This document shows positions 25,266 to 36,665 of a DNA stretch of 64,000 nt, piece by piece. Position 1 is the stretch's first letter. Each line of letters starts with the position of its first letter. Below the pieces are notes generated by a model. The model did not search any database. It saw only the letters and a program-made list of their open reading frames with translations, and had not been told where the DNA came from. The stretch spans positions 839,256 to 903,255 of the forward strand of contig JACEVL010000153.1 in NCBI GenBank assembly GCA_020284085.1, given 5' to 3'. Made by a program: the position numbers and the translations under genes. Source of the DNA: Aporrectodea caliginosa. Taxonomy: Eukaryota > Annelida > Clitellata > Crassiclitellata > Lumbricidae.

Positions 25266-27412
25266 TCTCCACAGGCGACGTCTTTCACGCCACTTCACAG
25301 GCGAGATCTTCCAGCGCCTCTTCACAGGCGAGATCTTTCAGCGCCTCTTCACATAAGAGATCTTTCAGCGCCTCTTCACATAAGAGATCTTTCAGCGACT
25401 CTTGACAGGCGAGGTCTTTTACGCCTCTTCACAGGCGAGATCTTTTAGCGCCTCTTCATAGGCGAGATCTTTAAGGCTTAAGCACGTCTTCCCATGCGAA
25501 ATATTTCAGCGCCTCTTGACAGTCGAGATCTTTCAGCGCCTCTTCAAGTAAGAGATCTTTCAGCGCCTCTTCAAGTAAGAGATCTTTCAGCGCCTCTTCA
25601 TAGCCGAGGTCTGTCAGTGCTTTGAGAAAGGCGACATCATCCAGCGCATCTTCACAGTCGAGATCTTTCAGCGCATCTTCACAGTCGAGGTCTTTCAGCG
25701 CATCTTCACAGTCGAGATCTTTTAGCGCCTCTTCACAGGCGAGATCTTTTAGCGCCTCTTCATAGGCGAGATCTTTAAGCGCCTCTTCACAGACCAGATC
25801 TTTTAGCGCCTCTTCACAGGCGAGATCTTTTAGCGCCTCTTCATAGGCGAGGTCTTTTTGCGCCTCTTGACAGGCGAGATCTTTCAGCGCCTCTTCATAG
25901 GCGAGATCTTTAAGCGCCTCTTCACAGACCAGATCTTTTAGCGCCTCTTCACAGGCGAGATCTTTTAGAGCCTCTTCACAGGCGAGATCTGTCAGCGCCT
26001 CTTGAAAGGTGAGATCCTTCAGCGCCTCTTCACAGACGAGATCTTTCAGCGCCTCTACACAGGCGAAGTCTTTTACGCCTCTTCACAGGCGAGATCTTTT
26101 AGCGCCTCTCCACAGGCGAGGTCTTTCAGCGCCTCTTCACAGACTAGATCTTTCAGCGCCTCTTCACATAAGAGATCTTTCAGCGCCTCTTCATAGGCGA
26201 GGTCTGTCAGTGCCTTGAGAAAGGCGACATCATCCAGCGTGGCAGCGCCTCTACACAGACGAGGTCTTTCAGTGCCTCTTCACATAAGAGATCTTTCAGC
26301 GCATCTTCTCAGACGAGATCTTTCAGCGCCTCTTCACAGAAGAGATCTTTCAGCGCCTCTTCACAGGCGAGATCTTTCAGCGCCTCTTCACAGGCGAGAT
26401 CCTTTAGTGCCTCTTCACAGGCAAAATCTTTCAACACCTCTTCACAGGCGAGATCCTTTAGTGCCTCTTCACAGGCGAGGTCTTTCACGCCTCTTCACAG
26501 GCGAGATCTTTCAGCGCCTCTTCACAGGCGAGATCTTTCAGCGCCTCTTCACAGGCGAGATCCTTTAGTGCCTCTTCACAGGCAAAATCTTTCAACACCT
26601 CTTCACAGGCGAGATCCTTTAGTGCCTCTTCACAGGCGAGGTCTTTCACGCCTCTTCACAGGCGAGATCTTTCAGCGCCTCTTCACATGCGAGATCCTTT
26701 AGTGCCTCTTCACAGGCAAAATCTTTCAACACCTCTTCACAGGCGAGATCCTTTAGTGCCTCTTCACAGGCGAGGTCTTTCACGCCTCTTCACAGGCGAG
26801 ATCTTTCACCGCCTGTTCATAGGTGAGGTCTGTCAGTGCCTTGAGAAAGGCGACATCATCCAGCGCCTCTTCTCATACGAGATCTTTCAGCGCCTCATCA
26901 CATTACAGATCTTTCAGCTCCTCTTCACAGGCGAAATCTTTTAGCGCCTCTTCACAGGCGAGGTCTTTTTGCGCCTCTTCACAGGCGAGGTCTTTCAGCG
27001 CCTCTTCACAGGCAAGATATTTTAGCGCCTCTAGATAGGCGAGATCTTTCAGCGCCTCTCCACAGGCGAGGTCTTTCAGCGCCTCTTCACAGACTAGATC
27101 TTTCAGCGCCTCTCCACAGGCGAGGTCTTTCAGCGCCTCTTCACAGACTAGATCTTTCAGCGCCTCTTCACAGGCGAGATCTTTTAGCGCCTCTTCACAG
27201 GCGAGGTCTTTCAGCGCCCTTTCACAGGCGAAATCTTTTAGCGCCTCTTCACAGGCGATGTCTTTTTGCGCCTCTTCACAGGCGAGGTCTTTCAGCGCCT
27301 CTTCACAGGCAAGATATTTTAGCGCCTCTAGATAGGCGAGATCTTTCAGCGCCTCTTCACAGGCGAGATCTTTCCGCGCATCTTCATAGGCGAGGTCTTT
27401 CAGCAGTGGCGG
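25266..27412. repeat. 27-bp minisatellite, main block (~80 units)
   Basis: The unit contains AGATCTTTCAGCG and CTCTTCACAGGCG (27 bases, nine codons), so several frames stay open on both strands. The minus strand reads as (KDLACEEAL)n and the plus strand as RDLSAPLHR, RSFSASSQA or EIFQRLFTG. Variant units form higher-order groups: GCAAAATCTTTCAAC at about 26421, 26582 and 26717, and GAAAGGCGACATCATCC near 25626, 26219 and 26845. About 118 bp at 26930-27047 recurs at 27228-27345. These ORFs are a product of the repeat length, not evidence of a gene. Confidence 0.9.
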
Positions 27413-27714
27413 CACTACACCAGGGCATGCCAGGGCAAATGCCCTGGTAAAAAAGCCTTTGCCCTGGTCGTTGCCCTGCCAAATTTTGGCTCCAAAATTT
27501 TGCTATACAGCCTTATAGATACACGATACACAACTGCAGGTCCACAGACGTGTATATGTGTGGTCTATCAATCACCTGTCGGACAATTTGAATTTTGAAC
27601 CACAGTAGAAGCGAACACTCAGTTGTTTGTACATGGAGACACGCTCGATATAGGGCCATGGCAGTGAGTGATGATTCTTCCATTGAGGCATGCATCCACT
27701 CTGCTCCAGCGTGT

Positions 27715-27772
27715 CTTTCTGTCTCTGTCTGTCTCTGTCTGTCTGTCTGTCTCTCTATATATATATATATGA
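27715..27772. repeat. (CTGT)n / (TA)n microsatellite
   Basis: CTGT repeats followed by TATATATATA. A similar arrangement recurs at 42716-42870 and 45978-46015. Confidence 0.8.
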
Positions 27773-27932
27773 CACTCCGCTCCCTTCCTAGAACCCCTTC
27801 TCAGTCATTCCTCTCTCAACTAAAAATGATCTTATTTGGCCGCGCTTGGGTTGGGAGCGCCTCTGAGTAGTTCCCTTGAAGAGGCGCTATATAAATTCTA
27901 GTAATGAATGAATGAATGAATGAATAATATAA
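27771..27932 (+). mobile_element. L2-type LINE 3' end
   Basis: The translation SQSFLSQLKMILFGRAWVGS ends ASE. It is followed by GCGCCTCTGAGTAG, GAGGCGCTATATAAAT and a (TGAA)n tail at about 27903-27932. It is inserted inside the hAT-like element D. Confidence 0.75.
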
Positions 27933-29088
27933 TGTATGTATTATATATATAATCGCTGTCTCTGTCCTACAGTGTCTCTGTACATGCCATGGTATAATTC
28001 ATTCGTTTACCGTAGGCCCCTACATTTAAATATAATACGTAGACGAAAATTATCATCATCAGCCATGATTCCCTTGAAACGTATGTATAGTTCTGGTATT
28101 CAGAAAGGAGCAGAGGAAAGTCGAAAATTGAGGTTCCTGTTGTCGGCACTCCTTCCATCAATTTGTTCTTTAAGATGCAAACCTCAGGTGCTGATATTCC
28201 TTCAGCTGCAGATGTTTGTGGAGAATGCAGATACAGCGGAGGAAGATGCCGATAGGCTATAGCTATTAGTTCACTTTGCTCCGATGTGCCGACAACTTCC
28301 AAATAGAAAATAGACGTCATTAGAGGTGAGGAAATTGACATTACTTCCAGTTCCACTGCTACCTCAGACTGTGATTTATTTAAGCTGGGCCGATCTTTCG
28401 ATATACGATCGGGCACACTTTTCTTCCACTATCGCATCTGCTTCCTTTAATTAAGAGCATGACTTTATCTCAGGACCCATGTCATCCTAGTAGTCCGTTT
28501 GAAGAAGATGGAAGCGGGAGGCCTATTGTCAGTAGCGAACACTGCAGGGTGAGAATTTCCGGGGGAGGTTAGGGGTTCAACCCCTTGTCTTTCTTAGGAT
28601 CCCACAATAAAGTCTACATTTCACACGCGAACTGCACATAAATCAACGTCTAACCCCTATAGGCTTAATTGCATCTCATATGACACGAGTTACTTGAGCA
28701 AATGCGTAAACAATAGGGCCTACCTGAATCAATGGCTCTATTTGTTGAACTTGTTGCTTTTGAAAACTGTTGTGCATTCCACCCAAAAGAGTATTTTTTA
28801 GTAGGCCTAATGCTTTACTAAGTTCACTGAGATGTTAAAATTTGCAAAAGCGTTCAGCTTCAGAGGGCTTTGCCCATCTGAGCCTCTGACCTGACAAGTA
28901 TAATAGTGCAGAGGGCCGACTTATGGCGAGCGCGGTAGCGCGAAATTAAATGGTCACGATGCATATGGTGACGGTCACCATATAAGCTCGCGTACCACGC
29001 TTGCCATAAATCACCTCTGCCCTGGTTACTTGTATGACTGCCCTGGCTATGCCCTGGTAACAAAAAGTGTCTGGCGCCGCCACTGCTG

Positions 29089-29571
29089 CCACTGTAGGGG
29101 AACATAAACGCCTTAACGGTATTCTGAGAAAAATGACCCGTCCAGGCTTCCTCCCTGCCGATGTTCCTAGTTTTGACAAACACGTACTGTTCTAGAGCTT
29201 ATTTCTACTCTTTTCCGTTCAATTCTCTTAAACCCTTGTCACTTCCAGTTTCTTCATATATAATAAAGTCATTTTTTCACAGATCTAGATGGATTAGGTA
29301 CTTTTATATCGAAATCATCGGTGAAAAATTTGAGGTAAATAAAAGCCCAAAATGTACTCCATTTGGCATCAAATGCTCAAAATTGCGTCGGCTTCTGGGG
29401 CTCCGCCCCAGACCCCGATGGGACGACGCTCCCCCATACCCCCTAGTCGTTAGGGGCTTCTTGCCTTCGGCAATCGCAGCTTCGCGCCTTCGGCGCTCGC
29501 AATTCCCCCTACCCCACTCTCACATTCTAGTAGGTCCCCCAACTTCTGGACCGTGGTTGCGCCCCTGCATA
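29089..29571. other. Composite repeat with a lone hAT-like terminus
   Basis: GC-rich small hairpins (TGGGGCTCCGCCCCA, TTGCCTTCGGCAA, GCGCCTTCGGCGC) lie at 29395-29500. The segment ends GTGGTTGCGCCCCTG (29564-29569), whose complement CAGGGGCGCAACC looks like a hAT terminus. No matching left end was located. Confidence 0.4.
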
Positions 29572-29752
29572 AGAGATCTCTCAGCGCCTCTTCACAGACG
29601 AGATCTTTCAGCGCATCTTCTCAGACGAGATCTTTCAGTGTCTCTTCACAGACGAGATCTCTCAGCGCCTCTTCACAGGCGAGATCTTTTAGCGCATCAT
29701 CACGTGCGAGATCGTTTAGCGCCTCTTCACAGGCGAGATCTTTTAGGAAGCT
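29572..29752. repeat. 27-bp minisatellite, detached block
   Basis: About 6.7 units of the same 27-bp repeat (AGATCTTTCAGCG...) resume after the 2.15-kb interruption. The array was therefore split by insertion. Confidence 0.9.
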
Positions 29753-30314
29753 TTAGTTATTCCCATGCATTGTTTCCGACTCCTTTTAAAACTAATTAGC
29801 TGGACTGATGCATCTGACGCTAACAATGTTGAAAGACAGTGCTATCGAACACAAATTTCAGTGGTAGACCTAACGTTACCCGCAATAGGCCGCAGAGAAT
29901 CAGAGTGAATCTAGTTATCGCTACCTGGCATAAGGTACACATGAATCAATGAATGGGATATAGGGGTTGCTGCTCACAGAATCGTTTCAGAAACCAGTGC
30001 TAACTAGCACCAGTAAAATGTCTACTTTCAGTCCGATCGGGTCATTATCTTAATTACATAGCGATGTGTACGTGTAGGCCTAATCTCTTCGCTGCGTTTA
30101 AAAAACATAAGCGCGCCCGACTTCTTAGTGGTGTCATACAATGCTACATTTACTCCTATAGGCCCTAAAACATTTATTTCACAAATTTCTTACTTCACTT
30201 CATTTTTTATGTCCAATTCAACTAATAAACACAAGAGTAATTTATTTAAGAATATGTACATATTAAATCCTATTCAAAATTATATAAAAAAGCAACCGAA
30301 ATATAAAGTTGCCC

Positions 30315-30455
30315 CCTTTTAGTAGGGGGAGACTTTGTATCGTAGAGGGGAGATTCTATTTCAATGGGGGAGACTTTGTTTCGATACAGAGTCTCCGGGG
30401 GAAACTCTGTTTCAGCCAGAGGGAACTCTGTTTCAGAGGGAGACTTTATATATCG
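30315..30455. repeat. Degenerate GGGGGAGACTTTGTTTC repeat
   Basis: About six variant copies of (G)nAGA/AAA-CTTTGT/CTCTGTTTC-type units with changing spacing. Confidence 0.55.
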
Positions 30456-31084
30456 TGACACCGATACTGCTTTTTGGTAAATAGTAGCCTAGGCCTAATA
30501 ACATTTTACATAAGTTCTTTGGCATATTATAATTAGCCTATAATTTCATAATTTGGTTTCTAAAATTGATTCAGCTGCAAAGTGTAGAACCTTTAGCCGC
30601 ACGACATTGAGATTTTGCGACAATAGGCCTACTTTCTTGAACTTACTGTACTGGCCACGCAGGTGGATCAGATGCCGTCCATAAATGACGTCACACAATT
30701 TTGGCCGATTTTTGACCCCCCTCCCCACTTGTCACACTTCGTCACAAAAAGTTACACCCCTGAAAAATTACGTCACAAAGCTCTGACCCCCCCAGAACCA
30801 AATTTCCATGGCGATGCAAAATGTCTTTCGTGGAATAAATACGGAGAGCATGCATATTTTAAAATCTAACGGTGACCAAATATTTAAATAATTAGAAAAT
30901 TATTTATAATGGTGCCCGTATACATTAAAATAATCAAAGAAATTATGAAAATTTAATACTCAAAATTAGTGCTGTAACTATTAAGATTAAATCGTTGTTA
31001 TTTGTTCAATTTAATTACACAGACATGGTGTGACGTCACACTTCTCTGACCCCCACCCCCAAGTCACACATCGTCACAAATTTC

Positions 31085-31553
31085 CAGGCCCGTCCCAAGG
31101 ATATCTGGGGCCCTACGCAGGTTTTATTTTGGGGCCTCACCAGTGGCGTAACCAGGACTTTTCGTTTGAGGGGGCTTTAAGCCTTGAACATGGCGAGTAT
31201 GGTAGCCCGAGCCTATAGTGGGGCCGGGGTTTGACTTATTTTGGGGGCTTCACCTTCGTTTGGGTGGGGGCTTAAGCCTCCCCAAGCCCAACGCTAGTTA
31301 CTTCCCTGAGCCCCACCCCATTGGCAATTGGAATACGTCATAAACGCTGTGCCTAAGAAAGTCACAAGTAATATATTTAACTTAAATAATTCAAGCATTT
31401 GTTACTTTGCACTTAATTTAGACTTATGCGTCGTGTGATGTCATTATTATTAGGCCTATTATTTTTCATAAATGGGATTTTGGGCCCCTAACTTTCGGCG
31501 GAGTCGGGGCCCTACGCCGTTGCGTATTCAGCGTATGCCTAGGGACGGGCCTG
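31085..31553. mobile_element. Nested hAT-like element E
   Basis: The ends are CAGGCCCGTCCC and GGGACGGGCCTG, flanked by CAAATTTC and CAAATGTC (7 of 8 bases equal). GGGGCCCTACGC occurs near both ends. Confidence 0.7.
31141..31308. mobile_element. Innermost hAT-like element F
   Basis: It starts CAGTGGCGTAACCAGG and ends GCTAGTTACTTCCCTG, a decayed inverted match. The flanks GGCCTCAC and AGCCCCAC agree at 6 of 8 positions. It is 168 bp, old and degenerate, and sits inside element E. Confidence 0.45.
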
Positions 31554-31607
31554 CAAATGTCCGACCCCCCTTCCCCTAGGTGCGTGACGTCATTTATGGA
31601 CGGGCCC

Positions 31608-32430
31608 TCAGCTCATTTTGAATAAACGGACTTACATGTACGTAGGCTACAGGGTTTTGCGTGGACCGGATGACATTAGCTTAGGCCCTACTATGATTTA
31701 AACTAGTGTTGGTTAGTGATCGAAATTTCAGAAGTGTCGCGAAATTCGCAGTCTTTTACTATGTCCGCGAAGGGAAATGTTTTGCTGACCGTACAATAAC
31801 AAAGTCTGCACAAAAGAAATTCAACGAATAATAGTAATCTAGAATGTCAAAATGTAGACCTAATCTAAATGGTTAAAAAATTCAGAACGGCTAAAATCTT
31901 TACGCAGTAGCGTAGGCCTAATAATAATGATTATTGCGTAATGCTAGTTACGCGCATGCTGGCTTACAAATAAGGTACCTGGTAAATGAAGGCAAGAAAC
32001 ATTTATAACCGTAACGTCAAGTAAGTTTAAGTAAAAAATAAATTTCACTATGTGCCCTATATCATTGCAATGCGAGCTGGACCTGTCTCGAGACATCATT
32101 CATCTCGAGGCCTGAAAATTCACACCCTAGCAGCGTTGACTGTGCTGACTGTGCTGAAGGAAGGAAGCCTCTCTGTAGCATCTCTGTTTTCTGGTCAAAG
32201 GCTGGTTCATACAGATAAAACCTACGTGGGTATTGGGTAGTGTAGGCCTGTAGGGTACATAGTGAAATTTATTTTTCCACGTGTGGAAACTCATGAAAAC
32301 TATAGAAAAGGAAAACACAGAATTTCAAGAAATCAGAAAATTACCGACTAGATGAAATGGTGCAACATTACTAAGAATGTATATTTCTTCCCAGATTTGA
32401 GGACACTGGAATCGATTTAGTAATTGTAGG
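31608..32430. other. Intergenic DNA, nothing recognised
   Basis: AT-rich with several TAGGCCTA words. No gene or bounded repeat was identified. Confidence 0.3.
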
Positions 32431-33270
32431 CTAATTAGTAACTTGTACCACACCTGCAGTGTCTAATTGTGGCGACCGCCGCCCGTACGCTACCTCTCTG
32501 CTCACGGGACGGTGTCGGCTCCAGCCCACTATCCGTCTGGAGCCGCCCGAGTCACTGCCTTGTCTATCTTCATCGTAAAATGGCTGTTCTCTAACTCTAC
32601 CCATGGTAACCGTTTCTGTCAGGGGAGGCTTAGCATTTGCCGTTTCTTTAAGAGGGGTAACACTGTACAGCTCCGTATTGGGGTCTGACTCTGCTTCTTC
32701 CACGGTCGCCGGATGGGCAACGTCCTGAGGATGGCCTTTTCTCAGAACAGGGTTCGTCCTTTTACCCGCAAGAGTCTTCTTCTTTGTGCATACCTTCTTA
32801 GCTACGGGCCTTCTCTTCTTCTCCGCCTGAACTGAACTTTTACGTACCACTCTACATCTCGTGACTCCTAAGCTCTCGCCAATAATAGGGGACACCAAAC
32901 GTTCTCTAAGTTCCTGAAACCAGGGATACTTATGACAAGTCTGTAAATTATCTCGGCCTAGACAATACTTAGAGCAAATCTCTGCGTCATCTCGCCCTAG
33001 ACCATACTGAGGACAACTCTCTTCGTCAACTCGTCCTAGACAAAAGTCCATGGGGCAATGAGTCTTACTACTGTCATGTGTCTCACCGTCCATTTCCGTG
33101 TTTGGCATGCGGCCTCCCACGTATATTGTCATGCACCACAATTGACGGAGTAAGTTCCTTACTCGCCTCTGTGTTGGCAAAGAACGACCAACACAGTGAT
33201 AAATTCTACTTTGAAATAAAGAAACACTGGTAAGGAACCTACGGACTCTGATAGTGAAGGCAAAGAACAA
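32431..33270 (-). CDS. 279-codon ORF, unknown, probably from a repeat family
   Basis: The minus-strand frame opens at 33270 and stops at 32431. The protein has three Cys/Gly modules of the form LGR-(V/D)-(D/N)...C at about residues 78-112. These alternate with C and Y residues and could bind metal (inference). A lysine/arginine-rich stretch follows (about 143-172), then an acidic tail. No known domain is recognised, and there is no CCHC knuckle or reverse transcriptase. The segment DVAHPATVEEAESDPNTEL has a diverged relative on the same strand at about 44065-44170 (DIHPPTAEEAELDF). The sequence is therefore repeated and was once coding. Its first residues overlap an 83-bp tandem duplication (33176-33341). 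The adjoining CpG-rich repeats to 35100 may belong to the same element. Confidence 0.4.
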   Translation of the reverse strand: MFFAFTIRVRRFLTSVSLFQSRIYHCVGRSLPTQRRVRNLLRQLWCMTIYVGGRMPNTEMDGETHDSSKTHCPMDFCLGRVDEESCPQYGLGRDDAEICSKYCLGRDNLQTCHKYPWFQELRERLVSPIIGESLGVTRCRVVRKSSVQAEKKRRPVAKKVCTKKKTLAGKRTNPVLRKGHPQDVAHPATVEEAESDPNTELYSVTPLKETANAKPPLTETVTMGRVREQPFYDEDRQGSDSGGSRRIVGWSRHRPVSREVAYGRRSPQLDTAGVVQVTN

Positions 33271-33341
33271 CCAACACTATGATAATTCTGCTTCAAAAGA
33301 AAAATACACTGGTAGAGTATCTACGGACTCTGATAGTGAAG
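33176..33341. repeat. 83-bp direct duplication
   Basis: Two abutting copies (33176-33258 and 33259-33341). Both start GGCAAAGAAC-ACCAACAC and end CTACGGACTCTGATAGTGAA. The first overlaps the start of the 279-codon ORF. Confidence 0.8.
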
Positions 33342-33984
33342 GTCCTCTCTCTATAACTTTCACTATCTACACACAGAACTTTGTTCCAACCTACGCACGA
33401 GGGGGCCCAGCCTCGCACTTCAGTCAGTTCTCAGAGCTGTGTGTCGCGACAAGCATATATCTTTTTATCCGGGTATCCGACTACCCGACGTACACGTATC
33501 GTATCTTGGTCTGCGTTGATTTCACTTTGATCTGGATATATGAATATCCAGATTCTCTCGTATCGGTAACTATCTTGGTCTGCGTTGATTTCCCCACCTG
33601 GGGTTTTCGTAGTCCTCACCAAGGGCGTTGACTCGCTATGTCTCGCGAGTACGCCCTTCCCCGGCTTGAGTCTTACACAACCTTTCTTCCCGCTATCCGA
33701 ATCAACCTGACCCGGACCTGCCAACAGAGTGGGCCCTTACTCCGCCTCAGGTATCCGTAGATCAGACTTTCAGATTCAGATAGCGAACGTTTCGGTTGTG
33801 CCCGGGAGCGCACAGAAGCACGGTAACCAAGGGTAAGTGTCACTAACGTTACCCCTTTGTTTCTCACAGACCTGTGTATTACTTCCCTGTTAGGGAATTG
33901 TACTGTCTCTCACACCTGAACGAACCACGGTCAGATCTGTCGGGTAGTTCCCCGAACAGAGAGATATGCGGCTAGTTCCGCAAG

Positions 33985-34300
33985 TAGAGATTTACCGCGG
34001 GGAAACCGCGGTAATAAGTACAACCGACGTTAAGAACGCAAGGAAAGATATTAGACGGGGAAACCGCTAATAGAGATATATCGGTTAGATCCGCAAGAAG
34101 AGATAGATCCCGCGGGGAAACCGCGGAAGTAAGTACGCAAAGAAAGATATTCCACGGGGAAACCGCGGAAGTAATTATGAACGACGCTAGGCACGCGACG
34201 AAAGACGTTCCACGGGGAAACCGCGGAAGTAACTAAGAACGACGCTAGGTAGGCGACGAAAGATATTCCACGGGGAAACCGCGGAAATAGCCTAACTATG
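33985..34300. repeat. Array of CCGCGG-GGAAA-CCGCGG hairpins
   Basis: The word GGGGAAACCGC recurs about six times. It usually sits in a hairpin, such as TTACCGCGG/GGAAA/CCGCGGTAA at 33992-34014. From about 34120 the spacing is close to 58-66 bp, with GAACGACGCTAGG and GAAAGATATTCCAC between hairpins. Confidence 0.75.
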
Positions 34301-34529
34301 ATTTTTCGGTAAGTCGCGTAAGTAGAAAAGGTGCGGTAGACCCGCAAGTTAAAAAGAATAGAAAAGAATATGCGGATGGGGTCTATCCGCAATGGTTGAG
34401 ATTTAAGTGCAAGTTTACCAGATGTTAACGAACCGGACCAGCGGGGAATTTCCCCGTATCTATCTGTCACCAACGGGGTCGCCCTCCCCGTATTTGATCG
34501 AACCGGGTCACTGGGGAATTTTCCCCGTA

Positions 34530-34870
34530 CTTTTTCACTCGCCGTTGACTGATTTCTCGGTCGCTCCCGTACGCCGAACTTTACGCGGAAACCGGACTAT
34601 GAATTTTCACTCGCCGTTAACTGATTTTCCCGTCTTTCCCGTACGCCGATCTTTACGCGGAAACCGGACTATGAATTTTCACTCGCCGTTAACTGATTTT
34701 CCCGTCTTTCCCGTACGCCGATCTTTACGCGGAAACCGGACTATGAATTTTCACTCGCCGTTAACTGATTTTCCCGTCTTTCCCGTACGCCGATCTTTAC
34801 GCGGAAACCGGACTATGAATTTTCACTCGCCGTTAACTGATTTTCCCGTCGGCTCCCGTACTCTCCGATC
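34530..34870. repeat. 72-bp tandem repeat (about 4.7 copies)
   Basis: The unit contains TTTTCACTCGCCGTTAACTG, CCCGTACGCCGATC and GCGGAAACCGGACTATGAA. It is 24 codons long, so a repeat ORF (HSPLTDFPVFPVRRSLRGNR) appears on the plus strand. The inner copies are nearly identical, suggesting recent expansion. Confidence 0.85.
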
Positions 34871-35160
34871 GAACGGTATCACCGGGGCCTCGCCTGCCCC
34901 GTGTATTTATACAGACCTGTGATTTCTCGGTATTCCCCGTATTAGACCTGTGAGCCTTTATATCTCACGATCGGTCCTTCCCAGAGTTATGCTCAGCCGT
35001 TAAACTCCCGCAATCGGGATTCAAACCGTCTCGCGATCACGACAGGGTGGGCCCCCAGCCCTGCCGAATCAGCGGAAACGGTCCGGACACCCAAAGAGCG
35101 TTTGCCTTGACTGTAACTCCGGAGCGCACTGATTAGTCTTGTTTTGGACGCTGGTGCGAC

Positions 35161-36640
35161 CGTAACTTTCACGAACCGATTTCACTCGCTTACCGCACTG
35201 GTGTGTGGTATTTTTCGCTAACCGTAACCGAACGATACCAAAAGATCCGTATCGTATATGCAGAGTAGTAAACTGTCGCTACTCTACATTATAAGCGATG
35301 CACGGTGAGGCAGGCTATATTCATCCGTGATCAATGTATAATGTAGCATCTCAACGCTTATAAATGCGTCCATACCAAAAAATTTAATATAAGGTAGGTG
35401 TCTAAGAGATAGATCTCCTAAGTATTAATTTAGGCGATGCCTATCTTTAGTCATCAATTATAGGCCGTGGAAAGATGTAATTTCATTTAATCACTATATT
35501 AAAACGATAAAATGGCAAATATTAAGCGGGCGTATATTTTTATTATATTTATTAACACTCGAATCGAACGTATGTAACCTTGGGCTACGCCACCTAGCGA
35601 CTCAGAGGCGCGACACCGTTTAACAGAAAATCAATATCATTAGGCCATTCATTATAGGCCAAACAGCCTAAATGCTACCTTGTGGCTTGTCCGCCACATA
35701 ATGCACGAGCTAGCATCTCCAGGTTGGCTACAAGAACCAAACCATAATATTTCACTAATCTCTTTCCCTTTCTGACCTTCCAACAAATAGCTCAAAACAT
35801 CATATCTCGAGATATTTAAAGTTTAAACCGCCTGAGTTGAAGCGATGCCGGTGAATCAGATAAAGGGCCTTATAATTAAGTCCTACGATTAACATTAAAG
35901 TTACTCTTCAGAAATTTTCCAGGCTGTAATTACGGTTACAATTAAAGAATTTCTGCAAAATGAAACGAAGTTATATTTAAATTATGCACGGACAGTCGTT
36001 AAAGTGGTTGGGGTGAGCAGTGGGAACTCCGAAGAAGAGTTTTATTGGAGCACAGATGTTACCAGGATTCAATGGCATGGTGCGCAGTGGGAACGCAAGC
36101 AAAGAATTTCCAGAGCAGTGGGACCGCCTCTCCCACCCACTTTAAACGCTGTGCACGGTCATAGCACATCTGTAAGATGTCCGTAATGTAATTTAGTTCC
36201 TACAATGTTATATATGCTTGCCCTGACGCACGTTGAAAATGCACAATAATTATATGGCTTCTCAAACTCTCAAAGCACAGAGAAGCAAATTACTAGATTA
36301 AGACTATTACCTACATGGCATGAACGCAGTCCTCTAAAATACTCCTGTAATACTCCTCTTTTGTAATACTGTAATACTCCTCTTTAAGCCTAAATTAAAG
36401 ACATAATCGACCCATTAATCAAGCGCAACATTTTGAATCACTTACATTTGCAAATTCATCTTCGTTCTTCCACTTCAAACATCTGCAGAGTCTTCAGTTT
36501 TTCCCGTTTTTTTCATTCTTGTTTCAGAATGGTTTCTTAGGCCTAAATTAAATAAGACAGAGCAACGCCCCTGCATGGTCACAACCATCGATGGTCACAA
36601 CGCGATAAATAATGTATTCTGCGGAATCTATAATTATGTC
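35161..36640. other. Intergenic DNA, little recognised
   Basis: A possible small element lies at 35998-36157. Its ends GTTAAAGTGG-TGGG are imperfectly inverted, and GAGCAGTGGGA is repeated internally. Otherwise nothing was identified. Confidence 0.3.
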
Positions 36641-36665
36641 CATTGTCAAATACTACGTAGGCTTA

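Larger units (their letters stand above)
27404..29085. mobile_element. hAT-like element D with CCAGGGCA words
   Basis: Inverted ends are CAGTGGCGGC.../...GCCGCCACTG. Both ends are lined with CCAGGGCA/TGCCCTGG (at 27420-27480 and 29018-29060). The flanks (TCTTTCAG and CTGCCACT) do not match, so the target duplication is absent and a side may be rearranged. The element interrupts the minisatellite and contains an L2-type end at 27771-27932. Confidence 0.55.
30671..31607. mobile_element. DNA transposon with TGACGTCA-bearing inverted ends
   Basis: The inverted ends share CCGTCCATAAATGACGTCAC. The flanking TCA (30668-30670 and 31608-31610) may be a 3-bp duplication. The family is not assigned. 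It holds two nested hAT-like elements. Confidence 0.6.
33380..35160. repeat. Unclassified CpG-rich repetitive block
   Basis: This stretch is much richer in CG than its surroundings and is built of several repeat types. These include (A)TCTTGGTCTGCGTTGATTT twice near 33505-33590, the CCGCGG hairpins and the 72-bp tandem units. No long natural ORF and no terminal repeats pairing both sides were found. It may be a non-coding part of the element that carries the 279-codon ORF. Confidence 0.5.

Noticed and set aside
26002..27415. ORFs up to 170 codons on both strands
   Set aside because: The 27-bp repeat is a multiple of three and lacks stops in several frames. No gene is needed to explain them.
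27396..29096. 8-bp target duplication for element D
   Set aside because: The flanking octamers TCTTTCAG and CTGCCACT do not match, so only the inverted ends were used.
34407..34922. 171-codon ORF
   Set aside because: It is mostly the 72-bp tandem repeat read in one frame.
35998..36157. Small MITE with GTTAAAGTGG ends
   Set aside because: The inverted match is imperfect and no target duplication is visible. It is kept only as a note.
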